From positions 62,001 through 126,000 of the forward strand of contig NZ_JARQXB010000012.1 in the NCBI RefSeq assembly GCF_029543105.1: a DNA stretch of 64,000 nt, written 5' to 3'. Shown here in pieces: positions 9,225 through 20,873 of the stretch (the first letter of the stretch is position 1; each line of letters starts with the position of its first letter). The translations under genes were made by a program, and so were the position numbers. This DNA is from Stenotrophomonas sp. HITSZ_GD. GTDB lineage: Bacteria > Pseudomonadota > Gammaproteobacteria > Xanthomonadales > Xanthomonadaceae. Below the pieces are notes generated by a model. It had not been told where the DNA came from and did not search any database. It saw only the letters and a program-made list of their open reading frames with translations.

Positions 9225-11291
9225 TCAGAACTCGTAATTCATCGCCGGCCCCGCCGGTCCGATGAAATCGCCCTGCACGTAGTCCACGCCCGCGTTGAAG
9301 AACAGGCTCATCGACGCCGCATCGCCCACGAACTCCACCAGCGTCAGGATGCCCTCCGGCTGCGCGCGCCCGGTGATTTCGCGGATCTTCTCCTGGCTCT
9401 CCTTGCCCTGTACCGCATCGGCGGTCAGCCCGCGGTCCAGCTTCAGGAACGAGGGCTGGAAGTGCGACAGCAGCTGGAACGAATCCAGCCCCGATCCGAA
9501 CTGCTCCAGGCCCAGCTTGCAGCCCAGCGCGCCGACTTCGGCGAGGAACTGCTGCGCGTTGCGCAGGTGCGTGAACACCTTCGATTCCGGCGTCTGCAGC
9601 CACAGCCGCTCGCCCGGCACGCCGTGCGCCTGCAACTCCTGGCGAATCAGCGCCACCGTGCGCGGGTCCGAATACGCGGCCGGCCCGATGCGTACCAGCA
9701 GGTGCGTGGCATGGCCCGCGCGCTGCCGGTCGGCCAGCGTGCGGATCGCCTCGCGGATCACCCAGCGGTCGATGTCGGCGATCATCGCGTGCTCTTCGGC
9801 GATCGCCATGAAGGTCGCCGGCGAGATCAGCTCGCCGTTGCGCTCCAGGCGCAGGAAACCCTGGTAGAGCTCGATCGGCTCGCCCATCAGGTGCAGCACG
9901 GGCTGGAAGTGCAGCAGGAAGCCGTTGCCCACCAGCGCCTCGTGCAGGTGCTCGATCCAGCGCTGGATGCGCTCTTCCTCGGCGCGGTCCACTTCGCCCG
10001 GGTCGAAGATGTGCACCCCGTTGCCGCCCAGCTCGCTGCCGGCGCGCACCGCCTCGGTGGCCCGTTGCAGCACCTGGCCGATGCTGGCGATCTTCTCGCC
10101 GATCTGCACGCCGCCGATGCTCACCGTCACCGTGGCCGAGCGCTCGCCCACGCTGAAGACGTGCTGCGCGAACGCCGCGCGGATATTGTCGGCCAGCGCA
10201 CTGGTGCGGTGGTGGTCGCCGGTGAGCAGCACCGCGAAGCTGTTCTCGCCAAAGCGCGCCGTGCGCATGTCCGCTTCCACGTGCGCGGCCAGGTGCGAGG
10301 CCAGCGCGGAGATCAGCGCATCGGCCGAATCCAGGCCGATGTCGGCCAGGATGCGCGCGTAGTGGTCCGGCTCCACCAGCAGGAAGCCGGACTGGGGCTC
10401 GCCGCGGCTGGCCTGGCTGACCGCGTCTTCCAGCGCCACCATGAAGGTGGGGCGGTTGAGCAGGCCGGTGACCTGGTCGCGTTGCCGCAGGTCCTCGACC
10501 TCGCGCGCCAGCTCCGGGTCGAACTCCTCGCGGCGGCGGAACACCACCTGGATGCAGGCCTCGCCTTCGTAGGTGGCGGTGGCGAATTCCATCGTCGCCG
10601 GGAAGGTGTCGCCTTCCAGGCTGCGCGCGTCCACCTTGTACTGCGGCGGCGGCGGCTCGCCCTTGCTCATCGACTTCAGCAACTGCTTGAAATCGTCCAC
10701 GTGCTGGGCGGCGATCAGGTCGAGCAGGGAGATGCCTTCCACGTCCTCGAACGACTCGAAGCCGAACATCTCCAGGTAGGCGTCGTTGGCGCGGATGTGC
10801 ATGCCTTCGTGCACATAGGCGATCGGGTCGCGCGAGGAGGCGATGAGCGCATCGCAGCGGCGCTCGGTCTCGCGCATCTGCGCCTCGATCCGGCGCAGGC
10901 CGCGGCGCGCGTGCAGGTCGGTCACTTCCGCGCGCACCACGCCGAGCAGGTGCTCCGGGCGCTGGCGCAAGGCGATGGCGCGGATGCCGTGGGCGGCGGC
11001 CTCCACCCACTCGTTTTCGTCGATGCGGTCGGTCAGCAGCACCAGCGGCACGTCCTTGCCGCTGCGCGCCAGCGCCTGCTGCACGGCGCCCAGCGGCAGC
11101 TCGCGCGAGTGCGAGGCCAGCACCAGGTCGATCTGCCCGGACAGCATCGCCGCCAGGTCTTCGGTGCTTTGCGGGCGCGAGGGGCGCACGGCGATGCCGC
11201 TGTTGCGCAGGGTGGTGACGATGCCCTCGGCGCTCTCGCCGCTGTCATCGACGATCATCAGGCGGAGGGTGAGGTCTTTGCCGTTCTGCAT
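9225..11291 (-). CDS. fimX: FimX-like degenerate GGDEF/EAL protein
   Basis: 688-residue protein with the layout of FimX, the c-di-GMP effector needed for type IV pilus assembly and twitching motility. In order: receiver-like domain (about 9-125) lacking a clear phospho-acceptor Asp setting, PAS domain (about 140-262), GGDEF-like domain (about 270-425) and EAL-like domain (about 435-680). Both output domains look catalytically dead. The GGDEF position reads FGENSF, and the EAL signature position reads YQGFLRL. This degeneracy, together with the block LQTPESKVFTHLRNAQQFL, is typical of FimX, which binds c-di-GMP rather than turning it over. The length is close to Xanthomonas FimX as I recall it. 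No pilus genes lie beside it here. Confidence 0.85.
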   Translation of the reverse strand: MQNGKDLTLRLMIVDDSGESAEGIVTTLRNSGIAVRPSRPQSTEDLAAMLSGQIDLVLASHSRELPLGAVQQALARSGKDVPLVLLTDRIDENEWVEAAAHGIRAIALRQRPEHLLGVVRAEVTDLHARRGLRRIEAQMRETERRCDALIASSRDPIAYVHEGMHIRANDAYLEMFGFESFEDVEGISLLDLIAAQHVDDFKQLLKSMSKGEPPPPQYKVDARSLEGDTFPATMEFATATYEGEACIQVVFRRREEFDPELAREVEDLRQRDQVTGLLNRPTFMVALEDAVSQASRGEPQSGFLLVEPDHYARILADIGLDSADALISALASHLAAHVEADMRTARFGENSFAVLLTGDHHRTSALADNIRAAFAQHVFSVGERSATVTVSIGGVQIGEKIASIGQVLQRATEAVRAGSELGGNGVHIFDPGEVDRAEEERIQRWIEHLHEALVGNGFLLHFQPVLHLMGEPIELYQGFLRLERNGELISPATFMAIAEEHAMIADIDRWVIREAIRTLADRQRAGHATHLLVRIGPAAYSDPRTVALIRQELQAHGVPGERLWLQTPESKVFTHLRNAQQFLAEVGALGCKLGLEQFGSGLDSFQLLSHFQPSFLKLDRGLTADAVQGKESQEKIREITGRAQPEGILTLVEFVGDAASMSLFFNAGVDYVQGDFIGPAGPAMNYEF

Positions 11292-11503
11292 TCAGGGGTT
11301 CCGGGAAACAGGGTGGGGCATGGCGTGGATCGCGGGGACGGCCTGCGCGCGGGCATGCGGTGCGGCGCCGTCGGCCCGGGGGAGCCGTCCGGCGAAAGGT
11401 CCCCACCTTTCCCCAGCATCCATGACCCGCTGTAATACACGATGCCCCGGGGCGCCGTCCATGCAGGCGTCCGGCCCGGGGGCCGCGCGCAGCTTCCGGC
11501 CGC

Positions 11504-12688
11504 TCAGGCGGCCAGGCCGGCGGCGTGGCCCGAGGCCCAGGCCCACTGGAAGTTGTAGCCGCCCAGCCAGCCGGTCACGTCGAGCACTTCGCCGACGAAA
11601 TACAGGCCCGGCACCCGACGCGATTCCATGGTCGAGGACGACACCGCGTCCGTCGCCACGCCGCCGAGGGTGACTTCGGCCGTGCGGTAGCCCTCCGTGC
11701 CGCTGGCCACCAGCGGCCAGTCGCGCAGGGTCGCGGCGGCCGCGCGCAGCTCGCGTTCGTCGAGCTGGCGCACCGGCTTGTCCGGCAGCCAGCGTTCGCA
11801 CAGGCGCTGCGCCAGGCGCTTGGGCAGGCGCTCGGCCAGGGCGTTGCGCAGTTCGGAGGCGCCGTGCGTGCGCTTGAGTTCGCGCAGCCATGCGTCGGCG
11901 TCCTCGCCGGGCAGCAGGTCCAGGCGCAGGTCGTCGCCGGGCTGCCAGTAGGAAGAGATCTGCAGGATCGCCGGGCCGCTGACGCCGCGGTGGGTGAACA
12001 GCAGCGCGTTGCGGAAACTGCGGCCGTTGCAGCGCGCTTCCACCGGCAGCGCGACGCCGGACAGGTCCTGCAGGCGCTCCTGGTGCTTGCCCGAGAGCGT
12101 CAGCGGTACCAGCCCGGCGCGGGTCGGCAGCACCTCGTGGCCGAACTGGCGCGCCAGTTCGTAGCCGAAGCCGGTCGCGCCCAGCGAGGGAATCGACAGC
12201 CCGCCGGTGGCCACCACCAGCGAGGCGGCATGGAAGCGGCTCTGCGCGGTGTCCACGCGGAAGCCGTCCGCGCCGCGTTCCACCTTTTCCACCGCGCAAT
12301 GGGTGCGGATCTGCGCGCCGGCCGCGTGGCATTCGTCCACCAGCAGTTTGACGATCAGCTTGGAGGACACGTCGCAGAACAGCTGGCCCAGCTCCTTCTC
12401 GTGGTAGGCCACGCCGTGGCGCTCGACCATCTCGATGAAGTCGCCCGGGCTGAAGCGCGCCAGTGCCGATTTGCAGAAGTGCGGGTTGGCGGAGAGGAAA
12501 TTGGCCGGGGTGGTGCCGGTGTTAGTGAAGTTGCAGCGCCCGCCGCCGGACATCAGGATCTTCTTGCCCACCTTGTTGGCGTGGTCGATCACCTGCACCC
12601 GCCGGCCGCGCTGGCCGGCGGTGAGCGCGGTCATCAGCCCGGCCGCGCCGGCGCCCACGACCAGCACGTCGCAGTCGATCGCGCTCAT
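11504..12688 (-). CDS. HI0933/YhiN-type FAD-dependent oxidoreductase
   Basis: 394-residue flavoprotein of the HI0933 (YhiN, BaiN-related) family; the physiological substrate is not established. The N-terminus has the Rossmann FAD motif VVGAGAAGLMTA. GKKILMSGGGRCNFTN is the family signature. Further FAD-contact segments are VVATGGLSIPSLGATG and, near the C-terminus, GLYFVGEVLDVTGWLGGYNFQWAWASG. The start ATG overlaps the yaeQ stop by the ATGA arrangement, so the two are translationally linked. The 212-base gap to fimX downstream holds no feature I can support. Confidence 0.9.
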   Translation of the reverse strand: MSAIDCDVLVVGAGAAGLMTALTAGQRGRRVQVIDHANKVGKKILMSGGGRCNFTNTGTTPANFLSANPHFCKSALARFSPGDFIEMVERHGVAYHEKELGQLFCDVSSKLIVKLLVDECHAAGAQIRTHCAVEKVERGADGFRVDTAQSRFHAASLVVATGGLSIPSLGATGFGYELARQFGHEVLPTRAGLVPLTLSGKHQERLQDLSGVALPVEARCNGRSFRNALLFTHRGVSGPAILQISSYWQPGDDLRLDLLPGEDADAWLRELKRTHGASELRNALAERLPKRLAQRLCERWLPDKPVRQLDERELRAAAATLRDWPLVASGTEGYRTAEVTLGGVATDAVSSSTMESRRVPGLYFVGEVLDVTGWLGGYNFQWAWASGHAAGLAA

Positions 12689-13230
12689 GCCGTGGCGGTG
12701 CGCTCGATCGGCCGGATATCCACGCTGTGGTCCTCGCCCAGCAGCTGGATCTCGCCGTCCTGGATGAGCACGTTGAAGCGCATGCTGCGCTGGATCAGCG
12801 CGCCGAGCGCTTCCACGGTGGCCGGGTCGATCTCGATCACCCGCAGCTGGCGGTGGCGCGACAGCGCCGCGCCGTGCTTCTTCCACCACGTCTCCACCGC
12901 CTGGCCGCCGTAGGCCAGCACGATGACCTCGCGCGAGCGGTTGCAGGCCTTGCGCACGCGCGATTCGTCCGGCGTGCCCAGGTCGATCCACTGCTCGATC
13001 TCGCCGCCGTAGTCGTGCCGCCACAGGTCCGGTTCGTCGTCGCTGCTCAGGCCGCGGCCGAAGGCCAGGCGGTCGTCGGCGAACATCGCGAAGGCGAGCA
13101 GGCGCAGCATCAGCCGCTCGTCGGTTTCCGACGGGTGCTGGGCGAGGGTGAGGTTGTGGGTCGCGTAGTAGCCGCGATCCATGTCGCTGATCTGCAGCTC
13201 GGCCTTGCGGACGGTGGCGGTGAGGGCCAT
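12685..13230 (-). CDS. yaeQ: YaeQ family protein
   Basis: 181-residue protein of the YaeQ family, which has a PD-(D/E)XK nuclease-like fold; the role is uncertain. Early work linked YaeQ to RfaH-related hemolysin expression, but this is not settled. The start MALTATVRKAELQISDMDRGYYATHNLTLAQHPSETDERLMLR is the family N-terminus. The acidic patch SSDDEPDLW and the block GEIEQWIDLGTPDESRVRKA are conserved. The stop overlaps the start of the downstream flavoprotein (ATGA). Confidence 0.9.
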   Translation of the reverse strand: MALTATVRKAELQISDMDRGYYATHNLTLAQHPSETDERLMLRLLAFAMFADDRLAFGRGLSSDDEPDLWRHDYGGEIEQWIDLGTPDESRVRKACNRSREVIVLAYGGQAVETWWKKHGAALSRHRQLRVIEIDPATVEALGALIQRSMRFNVLIQDGEIQLLGEDHSVDIRPIERTATA

Positions 13231-13288
13231 GGGGGTCGCCGGGGAAAGGGCGGCCATTCTACGCGCGTCGGCGGCCGCGGCCCCCGGC

Positions 13289-13756
13289 TCAGGCCCGGCG
13301 TTGCGCCAGCCAGCGGTCCAGCTCGTTGGCGAAGGCCTGGCGGTCACGCGCATGCAGGGTGGCCGGGCCGCCGGTGTGCACGCCGGCGCCGCGCAGCTCG
13401 GCCATGAACTCGCGCACGGAGAGCCGCTCGGCGATGTTGTTGGCGGTGAAGCGTTCGCCGCGCGGACTGATCGCACTGGCGCCGCCTTCCAGGGCGCGGG
13501 CGGCCAGCGGGATGTCCTGCGTGACCACCAGGTCGCCGGGCGCCAGGCGCTCGACGATGGCGTCGTCGGCCGCATCCGCGCCGCCGGGCACCTGCAGGCT
13601 CTTGAGCCACGGGCCGGGCGGGGTGCGCAGCCACTGGTTCGCCACCAGCCAGGTCTCCACCCCGGTGCGGGCGGCGGCGCGGAAGAGGATCTCGCGGATC
13701 GGCACCGGGCAGGCGTCGGCGTCGACCCAGATCCGGGCAGGGGCAGGCGTATTCAT
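13289..13756 (-). CDS. yaiI: YaiI/YqxD family DUF188 protein
   Basis: 155-residue protein of the DUF188 (YaiI/YqxD) family, related to PIN/NYN-type nuclease folds; activity is not demonstrated. The N-terminal [20 protein letters not shown] has the conserved acidic DADACP motif. [24 protein letters not shown] and GERFTANNI are further family blocks. The start at 13756 gives the standard N-terminus; a start at 13876 would add about 40 atypical residues. A 58-base gap separates it from yaeQ on the same strand. Confidence 0.9.
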   Translation of the reverse strand: MNTPAPARIWVDADACPVPIREILFRAAARTGVETWLVANQWLRTPPGPWLKSLQVPGGADAADDAIVERLAPGDLVVTQDIPLAARALEGGASAISPRGERFTANNIAERLSVREFMAELRGAGVHTGGPATLHARDRQAFANELDRWLAQRRA

Positions 13757-13859
13757 CCCGGCTATTCTAGGCGGCGGGGCAAAGGCGGCGAACCTGGCTG
13801 AAGATGAATAGGTCGGCAGTCGCTTTTTGGCGAAAAGCCGAGTATCGTGCCAAGCACTG

Positions 13860-14005
13860 TGTTTGCTAGCGGTCACCGTGAATCGTGGCCGTGCGGTTGA
13901 TCATTTGATCCGCTTCAACGTGTGCGCTTTACCAACGCCTGCAAAACAGTCTCGGCCTCCGGCTTCTCGGCGGCCGCGATCCATTCAATGTTCCAGGAGT
14001 TAGTA
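13860..14005 (+). promoter_or_regulatory. Long 5' leader region of the cold-shock gene
   Basis: About 250 bases separate yaiI from the cspA-type start. The stretch from about 13860 is less GC-rich than its surroundings and is followed by a clear ribosome-binding site (CAGGAG near 13992). Cold-shock genes typically carry long structured, temperature-responsive leaders, so I infer one here. No exact promoter is assigned. Confidence 0.35.
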
Positions 14006-14215
14006 ATGTCTGATCGTCAGAGCGGTACCGTCAAGTGGTTCAACGATGCCAAGGGTTTTGGCTTCATCACCCCGGAAAGCGGCCCGGACCTGTTCGTGCA
14101 TTTCCGCGCGATCCAGGGCAACGGCTTCAAGTCGCTGCAGGAAGGTGAGAAGGTGACCTTCGTCGCCGTGCAGGGCCAGAAGGGCATGCAGGCTGACCAG
14201 GTCCAGAAGGCCTGA
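14006..14215 (+). CDS. cspA: Cold-shock protein, CspA family
   Basis: 69-residue single-domain RNA chaperone with an OB-fold cold-shock domain. The RNP1 motif KGFGFITP and the RNP2-like LFVHFRAIQ are both present, along with the opening [13 protein letters not shown]. The second motif has FR where many family members have HFSA; the protein otherwise looks intact. The start [12 protein letters not shown] is preceded by CAGGAG at good spacing; a longer in-frame start at 13922 would add 28 non-family residues. It is monocistronic, with a perfect terminator hairpin downstream. The paralogue letter is not certain. Confidence 0.93.
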   Translation: MSDRQSGTVKWFNDAKGFGFITPESGPDLFVHFRAIQGNGFKSLQEGEKVTFVAVQGQKGMQADQVQKA

Positions 14216-14250
14216 TCCAGCTTCCCGCCGGTTCGCCGGCCGGGACACGA

Positions 14251-14286
14251 AACGCCGGAAGCGCAAGCTTCCGGCGTTTTTGTTTT
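14251..14286 (+). terminator. Rho-independent terminator after cspA
   Basis: A perfect 12-bp stem (14251-14262 with 14267-14278) closes a GCAA tetraloop and is followed by TTTTTGTTTTTG. This is a textbook strong terminator. Confidence 0.93.
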
Positions 14287-14362
14287 TGCCGCGGCCGCGA
14301 CGCGGCGTGATCAACGCGCCCGCTAAGATCGTCGTTCCCCCCGTCCAGGCCCCGCGCCGCCC

Positions 14363-15055
14363 ATGATCACCGTCCACCATCTCAACAATTCCCGCTCCCA
14401 GCGCGTGCTGTGGTTGCTGGAGGAACTGGCGCTGCCTTATCAGATCGTGCGCTACGAGCGCGACCCGGCCACGCTGCTGGCGCCGCCGGCGCTGCGCGCG
14501 ATCCACCCGCTGGGCAAGTCGCCGGTGGTGACCGATGGCGAACACGTGCTGGCCGAATCCGGCGCGATCCTCGATTACCTCACCGAGCGCTACGACACCG
14601 AGCGCGTGCTGTCGCCCACGCCGCGGCCGGTCGATTCACCCGAGCGGCTGCGCTTCCGCTACTGGATGCATTACGCCGAAGGCTCGGCGATGCCGCCGCT
14701 GCTGCTCACCCTGGTGTTCCAGCGCCTGCGCCAGGCGCCGATGCCGTTCTTCGCCCGGCCGATCGCCCACCGCATCGTCGACAAGGCGATGAGCCGCTTC
14801 GTCGGCCCGCAGGTGAAGCTGCACCTGGACTGGATGGAATCGCAGCTGGGCCCGGATGGCTGGTTCGCCGGCGAACGCTTCACCGCCGCCGATATCCAGA
14901 TGAGTTTCCCGGTGCAGGCCGCGGCCGCGCGCGGGGGCGGGCTGGGGGCCTATCCGAAGCTGCGCGATTTCATCGCCCGCGTCGAGGCGCGCCCGGCTTA
15001 TCAGGCGGCGTTGCAGCAGGGCGGGCCGTTCGCGCTCGCCGGCACGCCGGCGTGA
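14363..15055 (+). CDS. Glutathione S-transferase
   Basis: 230-residue cytosolic GST. The N-terminal thioredoxin-like domain (about 1-80) starts MITVHHLNNSRSQRVLWLLEEL and contains the cis-Pro/glutathione-binding segment GKSPVVTDG followed by LAESGAILDYL. The all-helical C-terminal domain includes WFAGERFTAADIQMSFP, the usual N-capping/hydrophobic staple block. The substrate class is not clear. The stop overlaps the GTG start of selO (GTGA), so the two genes are probably co-expressed. Confidence 0.9.
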   Translation: MITVHHLNNSRSQRVLWLLEELALPYQIVRYERDPATLLAPPALRAIHPLGKSPVVTDGEHVLAESGAILDYLTERYDTERVLSPTPRPVDSPERLRFRYWMHYAEGSAMPPLLLTLVFQRLRQAPMPFFARPIAHRIVDKAMSRFVGPQVKLHLDWMESQLGPDGWFAGERFTAADIQMSFPVQAAAARGGGLGAYPKLRDFIARVEARPAYQAALQQGGPFALAGTPA

Positions 15056-16608
15056 CCGCCCGGTTCGACAACCGTTTCATCGCCCAACTGCCGGGCGATG
15101 CCGAAGCCGGCGCGCGCGTGCGCGAGGTGCTCGGCGCGATGTGGTCGCAGGTTTCGCCCACGCCGGTGCGCCAGCCGAAGTTGCTGGGGTGGTCGCGCGA
15201 AGTCGCCGCCGCGCTCGGGCTGGAAACCAATGACGTCACCGACCCCGCGTTCGCCCAGGTGTTTGCCGGCAATGCGCTGTGGCCGGGCATGCAGCCCTGG
15301 GCCGCGAACTATGGCGGCCATCAGTTCGGCCACTGGGCCGGGCAACTGGGCGATGGCCGGGCGATCAGCCTGGGCGAAGTGGTGGGCACCGATGGCGCCC
15401 GCCACGAGCTGCAGCTGAAGGGGGCAGGGCGCACGCCCTATTCGCGCGGTGCCGACGGGCGCGCGGTACTGCGCTCTTCGCTGCGCGAATTCATCTGCAG
15501 CGAAGCCATGCACCACCTCGGCGTGCCGACCACGCGCGCGCTGTGCCTGGTGGGCAGCGGCGAGGCGGTGGTGCGCGACATGTTCTACGACGGCCACCCG
15601 CGCCCGGAGCCCGGCGCGCTGGTGTGCCGCGTCGCGCCATCGTTCGTGCGCTTCGGCAGCTTCGAGCTGCCGGCCTCGCGTGGCGACACCGCGCTGCTGC
15701 GCCAGCTGGCCGATTTCACCCTCGCGCGCGATTTCCCGGAACTCACCGGCAGCGGCCCGGCGCGCGACGCCGAATGGTTCGGGCAGGTGTGCGAGCGCAC
15801 GGCCGAGATGGTGGCGCATTGGATGCGCGTGGGCTTCGTGCATGGCGTGATGAACACCGACAACATGTCCATCCTCGGGCTCACACTGGACTACGGCCCC
15901 TACGGCTGGCTGGAAGATTACGACCCGGACTGGACGCCCAACACCACCGACGCCACCGGGCGGCGCTACCGCTTCGGCACGCAGCCGCAGGTGGCGTACT
16001 GGAACCTGGGCCGGCTGGCGCAGGCACTGGCGCCCTTGTTCGCGGATGTGTCGGCGCTGCAGGACGGGCTGGACCGCTTCGTCCAGCGCTATCGCCACCT
16101 CGAGCGCGAGCACGCCGCCGCCAAGCTTGGCCTGGCCGAATGCGGCGAAGCGGACCTGGCGTTGATGGAAGACCTGCGCGCGCTGATGCAGCAGGCCGAG
16201 ATGGACATGACGCTGACCTTCCGCGGGCTGCGCGACATCGACCCGGAAGCGCCGACACTGCAGCCGTTGGCGTCGGCCTTCTACGACGACGCCAAGCGCG
16301 ACGCCCACAGCGCGGCGCTGGCGACGTGGCTGCAGCGCTATGCCGCGCGCGTGCGCGCCGATCCGCTGCCGGCCACGCAGCGCCGTGAGCGCATGCGTCT
16401 GGCCAACCCGCTTTACGTGCCGCGCAACTGGCTGGCGCAGGAGACCATCGACCGCGTGGCGCAGGGCGACACCGCGGCGCTGGCCGACTGGCTGGACGTG
16501 TTGCGCCATCCCTACGACGAGCAGCCCGGGCAGGAAGCCTATGCGCGCCGCCGCCCGGAATGGGCGCGCGAACGCGCGGGCTGTTCGATGCTTTCCTGCA
16601 GTTCCTGA
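15052..16608 (+). CDS. selO: Protein adenylyltransferase SelO
   Basis: Pseudokinase-fold enzyme that transfers AMP from ATP to Ser/Thr/Tyr of target proteins, linked to redox stress. The 518-residue protein carries the family blocks [44 protein letters not shown] and the catalytic segment [20 protein letters not shown], where Asn and Asp bind the metal. The protein ends CSMLSCSS; the penultimate Cys corresponds to the selenocysteine of eukaryotic SelO. The GTG start overlaps the GST stop. The neighbouring GST fits a redox context. Confidence 0.93.
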   Translation: MTARFDNRFIAQLPGDAEAGARVREVLGAMWSQVSPTPVRQPKLLGWSREVAAALGLETNDVTDPAFAQVFAGNALWPGMQPWAANYGGHQFGHWAGQLGDGRAISLGEVVGTDGARHELQLKGAGRTPYSRGADGRAVLRSSLREFICSEAMHHLGVPTTRALCLVGSGEAVVRDMFYDGHPRPEPGALVCRVAPSFVRFGSFELPASRGDTALLRQLADFTLARDFPELTGSGPARDAEWFGQVCERTAEMVAHWMRVGFVHGVMNTDNMSILGLTLDYGPYGWLEDYDPDWTPNTTDATGRRYRFGTQPQVAYWNLGRLAQALAPLFADVSALQDGLDRFVQRYRHLEREHAAAKLGLAECGEADLALMEDLRALMQQAEMDMTLTFRGLRDIDPEAPTLQPLASAFYDDAKRDAHSAALATWLQRYAARVRADPLPATQRRERMRLANPLYVPRNWLAQETIDRVAQGDTAALADWLDVLRHPYDEQPGQEAYARRRPEWARERAGCSMLSCSS

Positions 16609-16615
16609 GACCCAC

Positions 16616-17146
16616 ATGGCCCCTGACTCGCCTTCCTGGAGCGCGCTGCTGCGCGATATCGCCGATTTCCCCAAGCCGGGCATCACCTTCAAGGACATCA
16701 CCCCGCTGCTGGCCGACGGCGCGGGCTTCGCCGCCGCCATCGACGCGATGAGCGCCCCCTGGCGCGGGCAGCGCGTGGAGGCGGTGCTGGGCATCGAATC
16801 GCGCGGCTTCATCCTGGGCGCGGCGATGGCGCATGCGCTGGGCTGCGGCTTCGTGCCGGTACGCAAGCCGGGCAAGCTGCCGGCGCATACGCTGCGGCAG
16901 GAATACGCGCTGGAATACGGCAGCGACTGCATCGAAGTGCACGCCGATGCGTTGCCGCCCGGTGCGCGCGTGGTGATCGTGGACGATGTGTTGGCGACCG
17001 GCGGCACGCTGCTGGCCGCGCTGTCGCTGGCGCGGCAGCTGCGCGTGGAGGTGCTGGGCGCGGGCGTGCTGGTGGAGTTGCCGGCGCTGGGTGGGCGTGC
17101 GCGCTGGCCGGACGCGGTGCCGCTGGTGGCGACGTTGGCGTATTGA
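16616..17146 (+). CDS. apt: Adenine phosphoribosyltransferase
   Basis: Purine salvage enzyme making AMP from adenine and PRPP. The 176-residue cytosolic protein has the N-terminal [16 protein letters not shown] typical of Apt, the [12 protein letters not shown] block, KPGKLP, and the PRPP-binding motif [17 protein letters not shown] (about 121-137). The length matches the family. It starts 7 bases after selO, so it likely belongs to the same transcript. A convergent dbpA follows after a repeat-containing gap. Confidence 0.95.
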   Translation: MAPDSPSWSALLRDIADFPKPGITFKDITPLLADGAGFAAAIDAMSAPWRGQRVEAVLGIESRGFILGAAMAHALGCGFVPVRKPGKLPAHTLRQEYALEYGSDCIEVHADALPPGARVVIVDDVLATGGTLLAALSLARQLRVEVLGAGVLVELPALGGRARWPDAVPLVATLAY

Positions 17147-17193
17147 GAAGGCGGGCGGTTCGCTGACCCCTGGATCGTGCGACGTTGCTTTTT

Positions 17194-17245
17194 CGCGGGC
17201 GCGGCTTCGGCCGCGCAGGTCGCGGCGGAAGCCGCGCCTGCCGCT
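17194..17245. repeat. REP-like inverted repeat between apt and dbpA
   Basis: GGCGCGGCTTC (17198-17208) forms a perfect 11-bp inverted repeat with GAAGCCGCGCC (17228-17238), 19 bases apart. The GAAGCCGC core recurs in other intergenic gaps of the window. In this convergent position it may also limit read-through between apt and dbpA. Confidence 0.6.
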
Positions 17246-17270
17246 GGTGGGTCTCAGGGCTCTCGCCCCC

Positions 17271-18647
<1,377 letters not shown>

Positions 18648-18780
18648 GCGGCATTTTCGCAGAAGCGCCGCCGCCGTGCCGGCGGCGCGCTTCAGGGCCC
18701 CGCCGCCGGTCTTCGCGGGTGGGCCACGGCGACCCCCCGCGCGGCGCGGGGCAGGGCCCCATCCCACGTACAATAGCCGC

Positions 18781-20661
<1,881 letters not shown>

Positions 20662-20769
20662 GCAGGCGCTGACATCGCTGGCCTGGCGCCGGCTCTTGGG
20701 AAGGAGCGAGGACGGGCTCCTGGCGCCTGGAAGTTTTCAGCCCGACGAATGGGGCTCCGACCCGCCAGA

Positions 20770-20800
20770 TGGCGGTCGCGGCCGAAGCCGCTCCCATCAT
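20770..20800. repeat. REP-like repeat between uup and the acyl-CoA dehydrogenase gene
   Basis: GTCGCGGCCGAAGCCGCTCC lies inside the 212-base convergent gap. It matches the copy at about 43.48 kb in core and orientation. The rest of the gap holds imperfect GC-rich repeats and nothing else I can name. Confidence 0.55.
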
Positions 20801-20873
20801 GGAATCGCCCAGCGGTTTCGAGCGGAGTCGTCCGCGAAGAGGGGGCACGCCCATCGGGCCGCCCCCCCACCAC

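Noticed and set aside
11292-11503. A gene in the 212-base gap between fimX and the flavoprotein gene
   Set aside because: Short frames there lack a ribosome-binding site and any recognisable sequence; nothing can be supported.
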